Source: Porites lobata (taxonomy: Eukaryota > Cnidaria > Anthozoa > Scleractinia > Poritidae). Taken from it: a stretch of 64,000 nt of DNA. The position numbers were made by a program, and so were the translations under genes. The stretch spans positions 1,968,501 through 2,032,500 of the forward strand of contig CALNXK010000043.1 of assembly GCA_942486035.1 (NCBI GenBank). The letters are read 5' to 3'. A model generated the notes under the pieces. The model saw nothing but the letters and a program-made list of their open reading frames with translations. It ran no database searches and had not been told where the DNA came from. This document shows positions 54,801 through 64,000 of this stretch, piece after piece (position 1 is the first letter of the stretch; each line of letters opens with the position of its first letter).

Positions 54801-55544
54801 TTACTGCAAAAATCTACGGGCATTCCGGATCTCAAAAAGAGCTCTATTTAGCACACATATATAACATTCTTCGAGTTCTCTTGTCATTGGACTTTCAAAG
54901 GCTTGCAGGATCAAGCCAAGGATCGTAAATAAGTTGTTTGTTGATTGAGTAGGATTTCTGATGTTTTTTTTAGCCTGAGTATTGCCCCCAATTATCTGTT
55001 TGTCACAATGTTCTACTTGTTTACTCTGATTATATATGGGCCGTTTTACCCCACGCGGGCTCGCTCCTGTCGTATGCACAGCGCAATTCATATTGTATTT
55101 GGTGTTGTGACTGGTGGGAGATTGGCTGGCTGCTTGAGTGGTGTTGGCTATGACGTCATTTAGGATGGTCCCTGTATCTTGGCCTGAAAAGGCTTGTCCA
55201 ATCTGCAATTGATCGGTTTCCAACAGCAGAGAGCCATTCGATTCCATCTTGGTTTCCGGACTGAGGGTTCTCTGAAACTGCATGGCATGCTGATTTTGCA
55301 CTTTAGTTTGATCAGAGGGTGTGTTGTGAATTATCGTGGCATCTTGCAGAGTGCTTATCCCCTGTTCACCAGTGGATTGTGCAGGTAGCAGCTCACCATC
55401 ACCTCCATCAAGGATACTGGGCAGATCGTTCTCTGATAAGGTGGAAGAGATGGAGTTGTTTTCATCGTCCAGAATGCTCAAGATGTCTGTTAGATCTTGA
55501 TCCCATAAACTAGCCACACTTTGCCCTACTTCGGTTGTCTCCTT
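54801..55544 (-). CDS. F gene copy 6 (clade 1), no ATG, early stop
   Basis: The reading frame is open from the AAG codon (55542-55544) at the ancestral start position to TAA at 54801-54803. As in copy 2 the ATG is AAG. As in copy 1 the protein stops at CAG-TAA before the last residues. Acidic repeats DLTDILSILDDE and DLPSILDGGDGE, SPRGVKRP and the helical C-terminus are otherwise intact. The shared AAG in copies on opposite arms means the start was lost before the arms separated. An open frame maintained without an ATG suggests either recent loss or a spliced upstream start. Confidence 0.5.
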   Translation of the reverse strand, partial: KETTEVGQSVASLWDQDLTDILSILDDENNSISSTLSENDLPSILDGGDGELLPAQSTGEQGISTLQDATIIHNTPSDQTKVQNQHAMQFQRTLSPETKMESNGSLLLETDQLQIGQAFSGQDTGTILNDVIANTTQAASQSPTSHNTKYNMNCAVHTTGASPRGVKRPIYNQSKQVEHCDKQIIGGNTQAKKNIRNPTQSTNNLFTILGLILQAFESPMTRELEECYICVLNRALFEIRNARRFLQ

Positions 55545-56256
55545 CTCTGTGTTCTGTTCAATGCGGCTAGTGATTTCAAAGAATATATCAACGCGTTAAC
55601 TGGAAGATGCTAACAACGGGAGATAAACACAGAATCACCATTGTCATTGATTGCGATTTATTGTCCCTCACAAATACAGTAAAACCGGGCGAGTGTGAAC
55701 CTGCATTTCAGGGCATTTGCCCAAGTTACTTAGCCTAAACAGCTTCTTACATAAATGCTTATTGGCTATTGAAGTTCTTAGGTTCTTATTTTCTGAAAAA
55801 CAAACAGACAAACAAAAACAACCACGTAGTCGCTAATAGTATTCAGTGGTATGCAGCTTATTCCTTACATAAAATCTGCATGCCTTTACATTGCTGCTGG
55901 GGTGATATTGACACCTCCAAAAAGGATCGTGAATGTTGACTTATCCTACTTGCCCAAGTGTACAGAGATTTTTTTATTACTCATTTCTAGAGTTTTTAAA
56001 AAGAAGAAGGTGTTTCAAATTTTAGAGCTGAACAGGTTTTTGTACAGAGAACTAGCAAATTTTAGCTCAACAGTTTCTTAAATACTAGGTTCTTACTCAC
56101 GGGTTTTTACTTTACTGCATCATCAGTCTAAAATCGTTAACATAAATATAACCATAAACACTTGGTGGCTCATGCTTTATTTGACCCCTAAAGGAGACAA
56201 TTCTTCAACTCAGTATGACGTCATTTTTTTCGTTGTCGTTTCTTTACGCACAACAA
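55545..56256 (-). repeat. Upstream region of F copy 6
   Basis: Reverse match to 16160-17250, without the 400-bp element; the single ATGCAG target remains near 56117. No gene. Confidence 0.6.
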
Positions 56257-56258
56257 TA

Positions 56259-56634
56259 GGGACCCTAAGATCCGAGGACGGTCGACGGCGGAAGCTGGCG
56301 GAGAAAACGTCGCTGAAAAAGTGAATTCGCGTTCTTGCAATCTTCATAGCGATTACTCCAAGTCACTAACTTTGTCAAATGTTGGGGAACCCTCCTAAAG
56401 TTGAATTCCTAAGAACCATATTCAAGTTCAGAAAGAGAGAGGAAATTTCGTCGTCGCTTGTGTACTTCCTCTGTACATCGGGAAAGTAGGCATTTTCACG
56501 TCGTAATCGTGCAGTGACGGCAAAGAAATGTACAAAAAAGTGTGATGCACGTGCAAAATAGTTGTTTTGCTAATTAAACCTATTGCTTTTGTGGCGTTCC
56601 CGTTGCCGTCACCGTCGTCGGATCTTAAGGTCCC
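56259..56634. mobile_element. 376-bp element, GGGACCYTAAGATCCG ends, TA duplication
   Basis: The ends GGGACCCTAAGATCCGAGGACGG and GGGACCTTAAGATCCGACGACGG are inverted and nearly identical; TA lies on both sides (56257-56258, 56635-56636). The left-arm counterpart of the site is occupied by the unrelated insertion at 15834-16159. No ORF of note. Confidence 0.8.
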
Positions 56635-56636
56635 TA

Positions 56637-57232
56637 ATAAGAGAACCTTTTATAGGTACAAAAATTCATTTTCCGTCCAGAAAGCCCGAACGTTACTACG
56701 TTTTAAGACACACTGTTAAGACAGCGAGGCGACTAAGGTCCACGTCATTTTCACATTTTTCCCCGGGATTCTATTCCTCGGTTCACCGTTTCTTGGATCT
56801 CTGTACAGTCGACTCTCGAGCCTTCTAGGGAAATCGAAAAAAGTTCGAGTTATCGGGGGTTCGAAGCAAGTAACCAGAAATAAGAAAGTGGGATGGGGAA
56901 GGAATGTAAGTATCACGGACACTTCACTTTTAGGGCAGCAAGGGATATATTGTCATTTTCAAAAAGGAATACAAAGCCATGCTCACAAGCGAGAATCGTT
57001 GTTGTGTAGATAAGATAACTTAATTATATCGCATTCAGGATATAAAAATAAAACAAGGTAAGAAGATCTAGTGAGCTATAAAAACATGGCAACATCGCGA
57101 TTACCAAATAAATAATTTACATGATCACTTTTATCGCTTATTCTTTTAAAGATTTGTTCCGATAATTCCCAGAATCCATCAAGCGAATCAGGTTTAGATA
57201 ACTCGGTTACTGAATGATCGAGACCGATACTT
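56637..57232 (-). repeat. Right-arm linker
   Basis: Reverse match to 15195-15833. No gene. Confidence 0.55.
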
Positions 57233-58400
57233 ACGAGGAAATGAGCAGATTATAATGAGGAGATTATAAGGAAATAGGGATCAGAAGACCACTTGACTCA
57301 ACTCCAGGTCAAGCGTACCCCACGCGAGGCAGTTATGAAATTTCTTCCCGCTCAGTTTCCCGGAATTTGATGTAAACTCATTCAAAGATTTTCAATCTGA
57401 CCAAATACAGAGAAATTCTCGGAAAAATATTCACTGCTCATTACGCATGCAAGAATGTCGATTTGAATTTGACACCAGCAACACAGCGTTACAACATTGT
57501 TGTTACATTGTTTCGAATTGCTGAATATTGTTCCAACATTTGAACCCTGTGCTGCGCTAAAAATCGTCCTTGCGAATCGTCCCGTGTAACATTACCTTAA
57601 TGGATTCATTTTTAAATAATCAATTCATTAATAGAATCTTGAGGGGTAGGCTTGACCTTGAGTTGGGGATGTTCCTTTTCCTTTCCCTTGCGCGCCAGTT
57701 CGCGCTTCTCGCGCGTCCGGAATCTCCTTCCCTTTTCCTTTCAAAGGCCTGCCTCGCAGGCTACACGCACTCTGCCTTCACTGCTGGTTAACTTGAATTT
57801 TCGATATTTTAATTCTTGACAGGCTGAGTACTATTACGGCTATGTCATACTGATGAGCCCCAACAAGGGCGAAACAGCTGTCCATGACTGCCACTGTCCG
57901 GGTGATACGCCTGTGCGCATACGTGAGGTACTGGCCAGGGCCGTGAGTTGGTGTATATGTGCCCCTTGCCTTAAGTTTGTCTTATAATGGGTGGGCCGCA
58001 AAATATCTTCTGACAATCGTGTAGTCAAAACCTCAACCTCATTTAAAAGATTCATCCTCTAATCAACAACAACTACAATCGTTATTACTAAATGCATAAT
58101 TAGCGCAAGACATATACTCGTCCTCCACAAACTAGAATGTTCCCTTTTTTAGGCGGAGACAGGATAGAGATTCTCTAAGAGTTCTTCAGTTCTCCGGATA
58201 ATTTTCACAGGAAAAGTGAGGAGGACTTTCCAAGCTTATTTACTAACGATCTATTTACAAACTGTAAAAGAAGGCTTTAAAATACGCAATTTACACAACC
58301 TTAATCAATATTTATTAAGGATACTTCATATACTCAGGGGCACCCAACGAGAATATAGTTCAAAACCACTTAAACATAGCATTATCAAATGTATTTTATT
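57233..58400 (-). repeat. 1.17-kb templated insertion copied from unit 1 (3059-4207)
   Basis: The left-arm counterpart is continuous, while here the 35 bp ATAACTCGGTTACTGAATGA ... ATACTT occurs on both sides (57198-57232, 58401-58435). The inserted DNA is the reverse complement of 3059 to about 4207, including the first 60-odd bp of the 400-bp element (58335-58400) cut off internally. It is not a transposition product, since one end lies inside a transposon. Confidence 0.8.
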
Positions 58401-58922
58401 ATAACTCGGTTACTGAATGATCGAGACCGATACTTGTCGAATATCGCACCCGTAATTGTAGTTGGAATCTAAATATTTGCAGAGAAGAAAAATAATTATA
58501 ATAACAAAATAATTAATATTAATAATTAATTATTATCCCGTTATTCTCTCTTGATATCTGATAATTCTACCTTGAAAGAAGTCATGCACTTATCTTGACG
58601 GATGATAATAAGTGACCTTAAGATTACTAGTTTGGTAAGCTGTATGCTTCACATCACTAAGGCTTGTATGAAAAGTTTATTTATCGTTATTCAGGAGTCA
58701 AACATAGTAATTCCCTACCAGGTCAGCATGGTCCACATGTTTTATTTATGGCACATTTTTGGCGCTTTTGGCCGTTTTAGAGCGATTCCAGCGAGTTTTA
58801 GTGAGCCGTGCCTCGTGAGCATGGGCTGCCTGTGCAAATACTCGTGGCTTGACGCTAGATGGTACGGTACAGCTATGTACAAAATAAAAATTTCTTCTGC
58901 GAAAATAGTTTTCTGTTGTGAA
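58401..58922 (-). repeat. Linker between G copy 6 and the insertion
   Basis: Reverse match to 14715-15240. The + frame at 58602-58937 (111 codons) is broken by a stop in the left-arm copy and is not called. Confidence 0.5.
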
Positions 58923-58980
58923 TCAATTAGTAAATGAGAACTGTCGGGTGCAGAGAAGTATACCAACATAATTGTTTTTA
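58923..58980 (-). CDS. G gene copy 6, candidate exon 2
   Basis: The CTTTCAG acceptor precedes 58980. In phase 2 it adds S, then KNNYVGILLCTRQFSFTN and TGA (58923-58925), for 77 residues in total. The intron would be 158 nt, as in copy 1. Confidence 0.35.
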
Positions 58981-59138
58981 CTGAAAGCATTAGTGAATAA
59001 ATTTCGTGAATCCCATCCTAACAAAAAGACCTACGCAAAGAATAGTCAATGCACGCCTCTTTAGAAGTTATATGTACGATCAATGCACGGTACCTTCAGA
59101 ACTTATTGAAATGATTTTCCTGAAATACCTAGACTCAC

Positions 59139-59314
59139 CTTGGTGTAGGCCTATTGCCATTTTTCTTTGTCTTTCTAATTTTGTTGTTCATGGTCTGTAG
59201 CTTCAGGTTTATACAACCCGGGAGCAGACAGGTTGATCTTGTACATGGGGCGTGCACGGTAGGCTGACGTATCATAGCAGCAGGGGAATGGAACAGTGGC
59301 TCTGGCAAGCTCAT
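59139..59314 (-). CDS. G gene copy 6, exon 1 (clade 1)
   Basis: ATG at 59312-59314 opens MSLPEPLFHSPAAMIRQPTV. Fifty-eight codons plus 2 nt end at GTGAGT (59133-59138). It matches copy 1 with few changes (for example CLLPGC for CVLPGC). Same strand as F copy 6, 3.6 kb upstream of it. Confidence 0.55.
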
Positions 59315-60394
59315 CTTTTTTTGTCGAGAAGGTACTCCCTATAAAACCACTCAGGAAAACTGTTTTTAAATTAGATAAACAGTGCTAAGAACGCAATTAG
59401 AATATGTTTTAAATTCTAACTGCAGCTTTAACCGTAACAGGAAGCAGTGCACTGGACTATAAGAAGATCCATACTAAGGGTTATCAGTCTCTGATGCCCC
59501 TTTAAAGAGTTTGTTGCTAATCAGGTGACTGAATGCTGTCAGAAAATTTGACCTGATAATCTGACAAGTAAAAAGCTGCCAAGCTAGTTAAAGTTATTAC
59601 ATACTTTTTTTTTTAATCGCACTTTATTGGCAATAATAACAGAAAAACAAGAAATAAAAATAAAATAAAATGAAAGTACAAAGGAATAACAATAACAACA
59701 GCAACCCTATACAGTACTACAATTTAAGAATTGTAACATGTCCTCAGTTAATAGAAGTTCGGGTTTCTCCATTGTGTGAGCTCAAAACAAAATCTCGCGT
59801 GGAAAGAAACCCCAGTTTTATGTACAAGTTTATTTTTCCAGCGTTTTCGTTTAACAAAGAACTTTTTAGTTTGTTAGTTAACACATTTACTAAACCTTTC
59901 CGCACTTGACTTGCCCAGAAACGTAATATTTTAATCATCAACAAATTCTGTTTACTATATATTGTCTTTCTAGGTTAATCTTATCCGTGTAGAACCCGCA
60001 AAAATTTCGTATACCAAAAATACGACTAAAAAATGCAAATCGTAAAACAGGCCTCCTTCTATAGTGCTACTCTTTCTTGCTGTTTCTTTGGTTAGAACAG
60101 CGTCAATATAAGGGAAATTCAGTTTTCTTTCTCCTTCTCTCCTAATCTCCAACCCGCCTCTCGCTGTTTTTCCTACTTGCTCGTCTTTGAGCCACCTTTG
60201 ATAATGTAGACAGGATAAACACAAAAGTTTTTCTTTTTGCGCGGTTGTGGCCGGATGAAGAAAGTTGTTAGTACCTAATAAACAATTATTTAACGTTTCC
60301 TTGACTTCTCGTGAGTGACTTTCTCACAGGATGGTTTTTATAGAGAAATTTTCTACGGACAGGGATCAAATATTAATTCATATATTAAATGTTT
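59315..60394 (-). repeat. Outermost right-arm block with a small retro-insert
   Basis: Reverse match to 13583-14334. At about 59607-59740 an extra minus-strand 3' end (AATAAAGTGCGATTAAAA then poly-A) is inserted, probably a SINE or LINE tail. Homology to the left arm stops at about 60394. Confidence 0.6.
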
Positions 60395-61017
60395 CCGTGC
60401 ATCTGGAGCATGAGTGACTGTCTCACACGAGACAGCATTTTTTTAGTGCGTCTATCTCCTGTGGGGGTACTTCCTTGTAAAAGGCAAATGATGATGTTCC
60501 GCTGTACGTGGTCGCATTTTTAAGACTGGATTGATTATCATGAGGTCGCATTTTCAATAGAGTGACGAGAATGGGGTCACACATTTTCAGGATTTTGGGG
60601 ATAAGAAAATTGTCGTAACTAGGGATTTAAGGATGGGAAGATTTCTACGTCATTTCAGGATGACCTAGTTAAAATGCTTTTTAAGATAGATGCATAAACA
60701 GAAGGTGATTAAGTTGGGATCATGAAAATTATATTTGCACCAAAGTAAGACGAACACTATGATGGAGTGTGTAATTGGCCACAAAATAGACTACATTGGG
60801 GTAGGGGTTGTGAGAGACCAGTGGCGCAGACCATTTTCCAACCAATCAGAGGCCAACATCTATCGTGATCTTCTTATACGACGGAGTTTACGTGGCAGCT
60901 CGACTGTTCGCCGCCGTGTACCTGCCTACTTTGGGGGTTTGCATTAGCTGTTGTGGTGTCTCTGTTAGTCCCTTGTCTTTCTTTTCCCAAGGATCTTCTT
61001 GTTGCCTTTATGTACTT
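60395..61017. other. Unique flank outside the palindrome
   Basis: No gene is supported. GTGAGTGACTTTCTCACAGG-like and GAGTGACTGTCTCACAC stretches (60310, 60410) form short inverted repeats. CCAATCAG at 60840 could be a CAAT box but no gene follows clearly. Confidence 0.35.
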
Positions 61018-61420
61018 GGCATGCATGCCTTGCTTTATTCTACCTAAAGGTTGTTCTGTTTCCGTCCAGCGAAGCTAACATAATGATCCGCTGTAATGAC
61101 TTTAGTCTTGAACTTGGCACGAATGCTTTGCTTTAATCTGCCTAACGGTTGTTCTGTTTCCGTCCAGCGAAGCTGATTAAATAAAATAATGATCCGCTAA
61201 ATGACTTAAGTAACTTGGCATGAATGCTTTGCTTTAATCTGCCTAAAGGTTGTCCTGTTTCCTTCAGCGAAGCTGATGAAATAACATAATGATCCGCTGT
61301 ATAATGACTTTATTGACTTGGCATGTATGCTTTGCTTTGTTTTGTCCCGGGTGTTTTGTGTCATGGTTGTTCTTTTTCTTTCTGGCGAAGCTAATAAAAT
61401 AGACTAATAATCTGTACTAA
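61018..61420 (+). repeat. Four ~100-bp tandem repeats, GGCATGAATGCTTTGCTTTAAT
   Basis: Units start at 61018, 61116, 61217 and 61320. Each holds TGTTTCCGTCCAGCGAAGCT or a close form. The last unit is most diverged. Confidence 0.85.
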
Positions 61421-62789
61421 CTTGTTTAATCGGATTTTCCGGAAACTTAAAAATGTAAATTTCGATATAACGAAACTTTCAGAGGCCATAGATATTCCGA
61501 ACAACAGTCAAACCAAGTTTATTCAGCAAATTTTAAAAGGTGGGAATTGTGACGTCGCTTTCGCGTTACGTACGAAAAAATACGCCACTCTGTTTTTTTT
61601 CCAGTCGTATCGATCAGCTACAAGTGTTTTCAATTCCCAGTAAAACACTCCTGTCCATAATTAGAAGAATTATTATTTGCTTAACTTTTAAAAATTATAT
61701 TATTTAATTATTTATTGCTGAAGGATACTTAATTTGTAAAGTGGTAACTTTACATGCTCTGACGAGCAACCGATCCACTAATAATCCACTAATAGTTCAT
61801 TACTACGGTTATTATTGTTGTTGTTGTTACATATCGTTAATATTACTATACTTACCTGTGCTTTGCCTTACTTAAGATTTTATATAACTATTTTAAATGA
61901 CTCTTAAAAAATACTTGCGATTTGCAGACTGCGAATGCCTTTCTTAGCAGGCAAGTTTTCATTGGTGTTGAGAAACGTTAGAATGCTTATAAGTGTATTT
62001 TCCTATTTCATTAAATGTTCAGTAGTTGATTAAGTAAGCCATTATCTCGCCACCGTTATAAGAGATGTTTAGATTGTAACAGGAAATATCGTGGGATAAG
62101 ATAATTAGAATTAATCAATGTTGTATTTAATCAGGTATTACTAGCTTAACCGCACATAAGGATTAGCAATTGTCAATAATTGTCAAGTATACCCCCGCTT
62201 AATAGGAAATTAGTTGAAATTAGTGCCGCGAATCGATGTTAAACGTGAGCAAAGAACTTGGACCACATTTGATTATTGTGACCACCCCGGACGCATCCGG
62301 TTGTGGACTTCCTGAGCTAATATACGCATGCGCAGCACTTTTATAAAATTTAGTTAGATTGAAATCCTTCGTAGAACGGAACGTGTAATGTTGAATTGTG
62401 AAGAATAAAGTCAGATTTGTACGAAAGTATACAGTCCTCGATTGTTGAACCAACGTGTGCGGAATCTCTCTCTATGGCAAGTGGGAAATTCTGCGAAAGT
62501 TGGAAAAGGTACTCAGCTGATTTCAATATGCACTTCATTAAATTCACTGAAAGCAATAATGAGTTTTTCCAACCGTTTTATCATAACAAGTTTGCTGTGG
62601 ATATCGATAGTACTTCAGTAGTGACATTATCATGATCAACGTCACTGAACTTATCACCCCAAAAACTATTCACGAGTAACATTTGACGTTAGTGCAGCTC
62701 ATGGACTGCATCACAGATCTCAAATTCTGTGATTCCCGTAACGACCCAAAAATATACTACAGAAAAGCAGAAAAATTGTACAACTTATC
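61421..62789. other. Unique AT-rich sequence, no gene supported
   Basis: Frames of 60-77 codons (61422-61643, 62220-62635) have no recognisable domain. A (GTT)n run is near 61815. Confidence 0.35.
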
Positions 62790-63905
62790 AGGAATGAGAC
62801 AACACGTTTGGCTCGCCTGTTAAAAGATTCTTTGGACATTGTAGCTAAGCCTGTGGCGTTTATTATCAACACCTCGTTACGTAATGCCCAAGTTCCCAGT
62901 GATTGGAAATCCGCACGGGTCATTCCACTCTTTAAAAAGGGAAAGGCTGATGAGATGGACAATTATCGCCCGATTTCCATTTTACCTGTTCTATCTAAGG
63001 TTTTAGAACGGGCTGTACATATCCAACTCTACAAATATCTCCAGCAAAACAAGATCTTGAGCCCTTATCAGTGCGGGTTTCGGAAGTGTCACTCGACAGA
63101 ATTCGCTGCTCTTAGTTTTTCTGGATAATATTCGTGGGAACATGGACCAAGGTCAATTAACTGGTGCTGTGTTTATTGACCTTCACAAAGCTTCCGACAC
63201 TGTGGATCATGCGGTACTTCTGGACAAGCTTTCCAATTTGGGGATTTTGGATAAAGAGCATGGCTGGTTTACGGATTACCTGTCGAACCGCACCCAAGTT
63301 GTAGAGTTTCAAGGGGTGACTTCTGCTTCGGAAGCCCTCTCTACTGGTGTGCCTCAGGGCTCTATCCTCTTATCCTCTTATCTAGGTATAGTTTTTGATG
63401 ACCGCCTTAGCTGGAACGAGCAAATAAAGTACCTAATTTCGAAGGCGTGAAAGCGCGTAGGAATGCTCGGCAGGCTTCGCAGAAGCCTCACTAGAGAGAG
63501 TGCAAATGTAGTGCATTGTAGTCTAATTAGGCCCATTTTAGAATACTGTGTAACTGTGTGGGGCTGTTGCGGGGAAGGTCGTAAACAAGACCTTGAAGCC
63601 CTCCAAAACCGGGCTGCTAGGATAGTGGCTTGTACTGTGCGCAGCAAGCAGGCATTGGACGTTCTGAAACGGCCCACCTTGGAGGAGCGCCGACGTCAAT
63701 CTGTTTTTAAACTCGTTAAGAAATGCCTGCAAGGTCAATGTCCCCAGTATTTTAAACAATATTTTTAACGTATTAGTGTAATGTTTATATGTTTAGTGTG
63801 GTTTTTGTGCGTTGTTGCTCAGGGCTCCCATTGATAACAGACAGCTTTTTGCGTCTGAAGGGGCTACCCTGAGCGGTATAAATTAATAAAGTTTCTTCTT
63901 CTTCT
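62790..63905 (+). mobile_element. L2/CR1-type LINE, broken, 5'-truncated
   Basis: Reverse transcriptase pieces in order: SDWKSARVIPLFKKG, NYRPISILPVLSKVLERAV, CGFRKCHST (62808-63120); then, after a 1-nt frameshift, FIDLHKASDTVDH and GVPQGSIL (63142-63365). The next residues are YLGIVFDDRLSW, so about 70-80 residues including the YxDD catalytic box are deleted. A later part, LIRPILEYCVTVWG and LQNRAARIV, ends at 63768. The 3' end has a CTCAGGG ... CCCTGAG stem, AATAAA and a (TTC)n tail near 63890-63912. It cannot encode an active enzyme. Confidence 0.85.
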
Positions 63906-63912
63906 TCTTCTT

Positions 63913-64000
63913 TAAGTGCTCAGGCGTGAAGGTATATACTTAGTGTACTGTGATTGTTAACCCTAGTCCTGTCTTTATAAATTCACAAAAATATCCTAAG
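63913..64000. other. Window edge, nothing seen
   Basis: Short unique sequence after the LINE tail. Confidence 0.4.

Noticed and set aside
54945..55163. 72-codon + frame MSRISDVFFSLSIAPNYLF, also at 45 and 17632 on minus
   Set aside because: Antisense shadow of F, seen only in clade 1 and following its codons.
58602..58937. 111-codon + frame downstream of G copy 6
   Set aside because: The left-arm copy has a stop within it; only two close copies exist, so no selection can be judged.

Overview
This window looks like nuclear DNA of a marine invertebrate, most likely an anthozoan cnidarian such as a stony coral. It is AT-rich, intron-like, and full of LINE 3' ends, short inverted-repeat transposons, simple satellites and GT-AG splice signals. 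There are no bacterial operons, ribosome binding sites, rRNA or tRNA genes. The organism call is an inference from general character, not from a marker gene.

The dominant structure is a large imperfect palindrome. Array units point rightwards on the + strand from position 1 to about 28.67 kb, and leftwards on the - strand from about 33.62 to 60.39 kb. A transposon-filled spacer of about 5 kb lies between the arms. Each unit carries two unrelated small genes on the same strand. Gene F is intronless, about 232-254 codons, with two short acidic/hydrophobic repeats at the N-terminus, a basic middle and a helical C-terminus. Gene G is about 73-77 codons in two exons, lies 1.3-3.6 kb upstream of F, and has a conserved phase-2 splice donor. 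I recognise neither family. I count six F copies (+: 3-407, 17251-18012, 24655-26312; -: 36772-37470, 45072-45770, 54801-55544) and six G copies, one of them partial (+: 14335-14714, 23216-23566; -: 39165-39520, 46264-46541, 47158-47508, 58923-59314).

F falls into two clades. The middle three copies have an ATG, a TATA box and a short promoter-proximal palindrome. The two outer copies whose 5' end is visible have AAG in place of the ATG, a weakened TATA box and different upstream DNA. Only the copies at 36772-37470 and 45072-45770 are intact with an ATG. The copy at 24655 is split by a 951-bp transposon carrying a RecQ-like helicase fragment. An 8-bp target duplication is present, and the flanking halves add up exactly to the intact 699-nt length.

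Because units occur several times, many insertions can be read against an empty copy. This gives direct target-site duplications: 6 bp for a 400-bp family with CAGGGGCACCCAACG ends (three copies); 8 bp for the helicase element; 9 bp for a GGCTTTCCAC-ended element; TA for two elements; 3 bp for others. An 8.4-kb element (4811-13230) interrupts the first unit. It holds fifteen repeats of a 174-bp satellite, AATTAAAG-rich ends and remnants of a spliced minus-strand gene. Right of the array are a four-copy tandem repeat of about 100 bp and a broken L2/CR1-type LINE reaching about 63.9 kb.

The F/G pair in a palindromic, transposon-remodelled array is the best candidate here for something undescribed.
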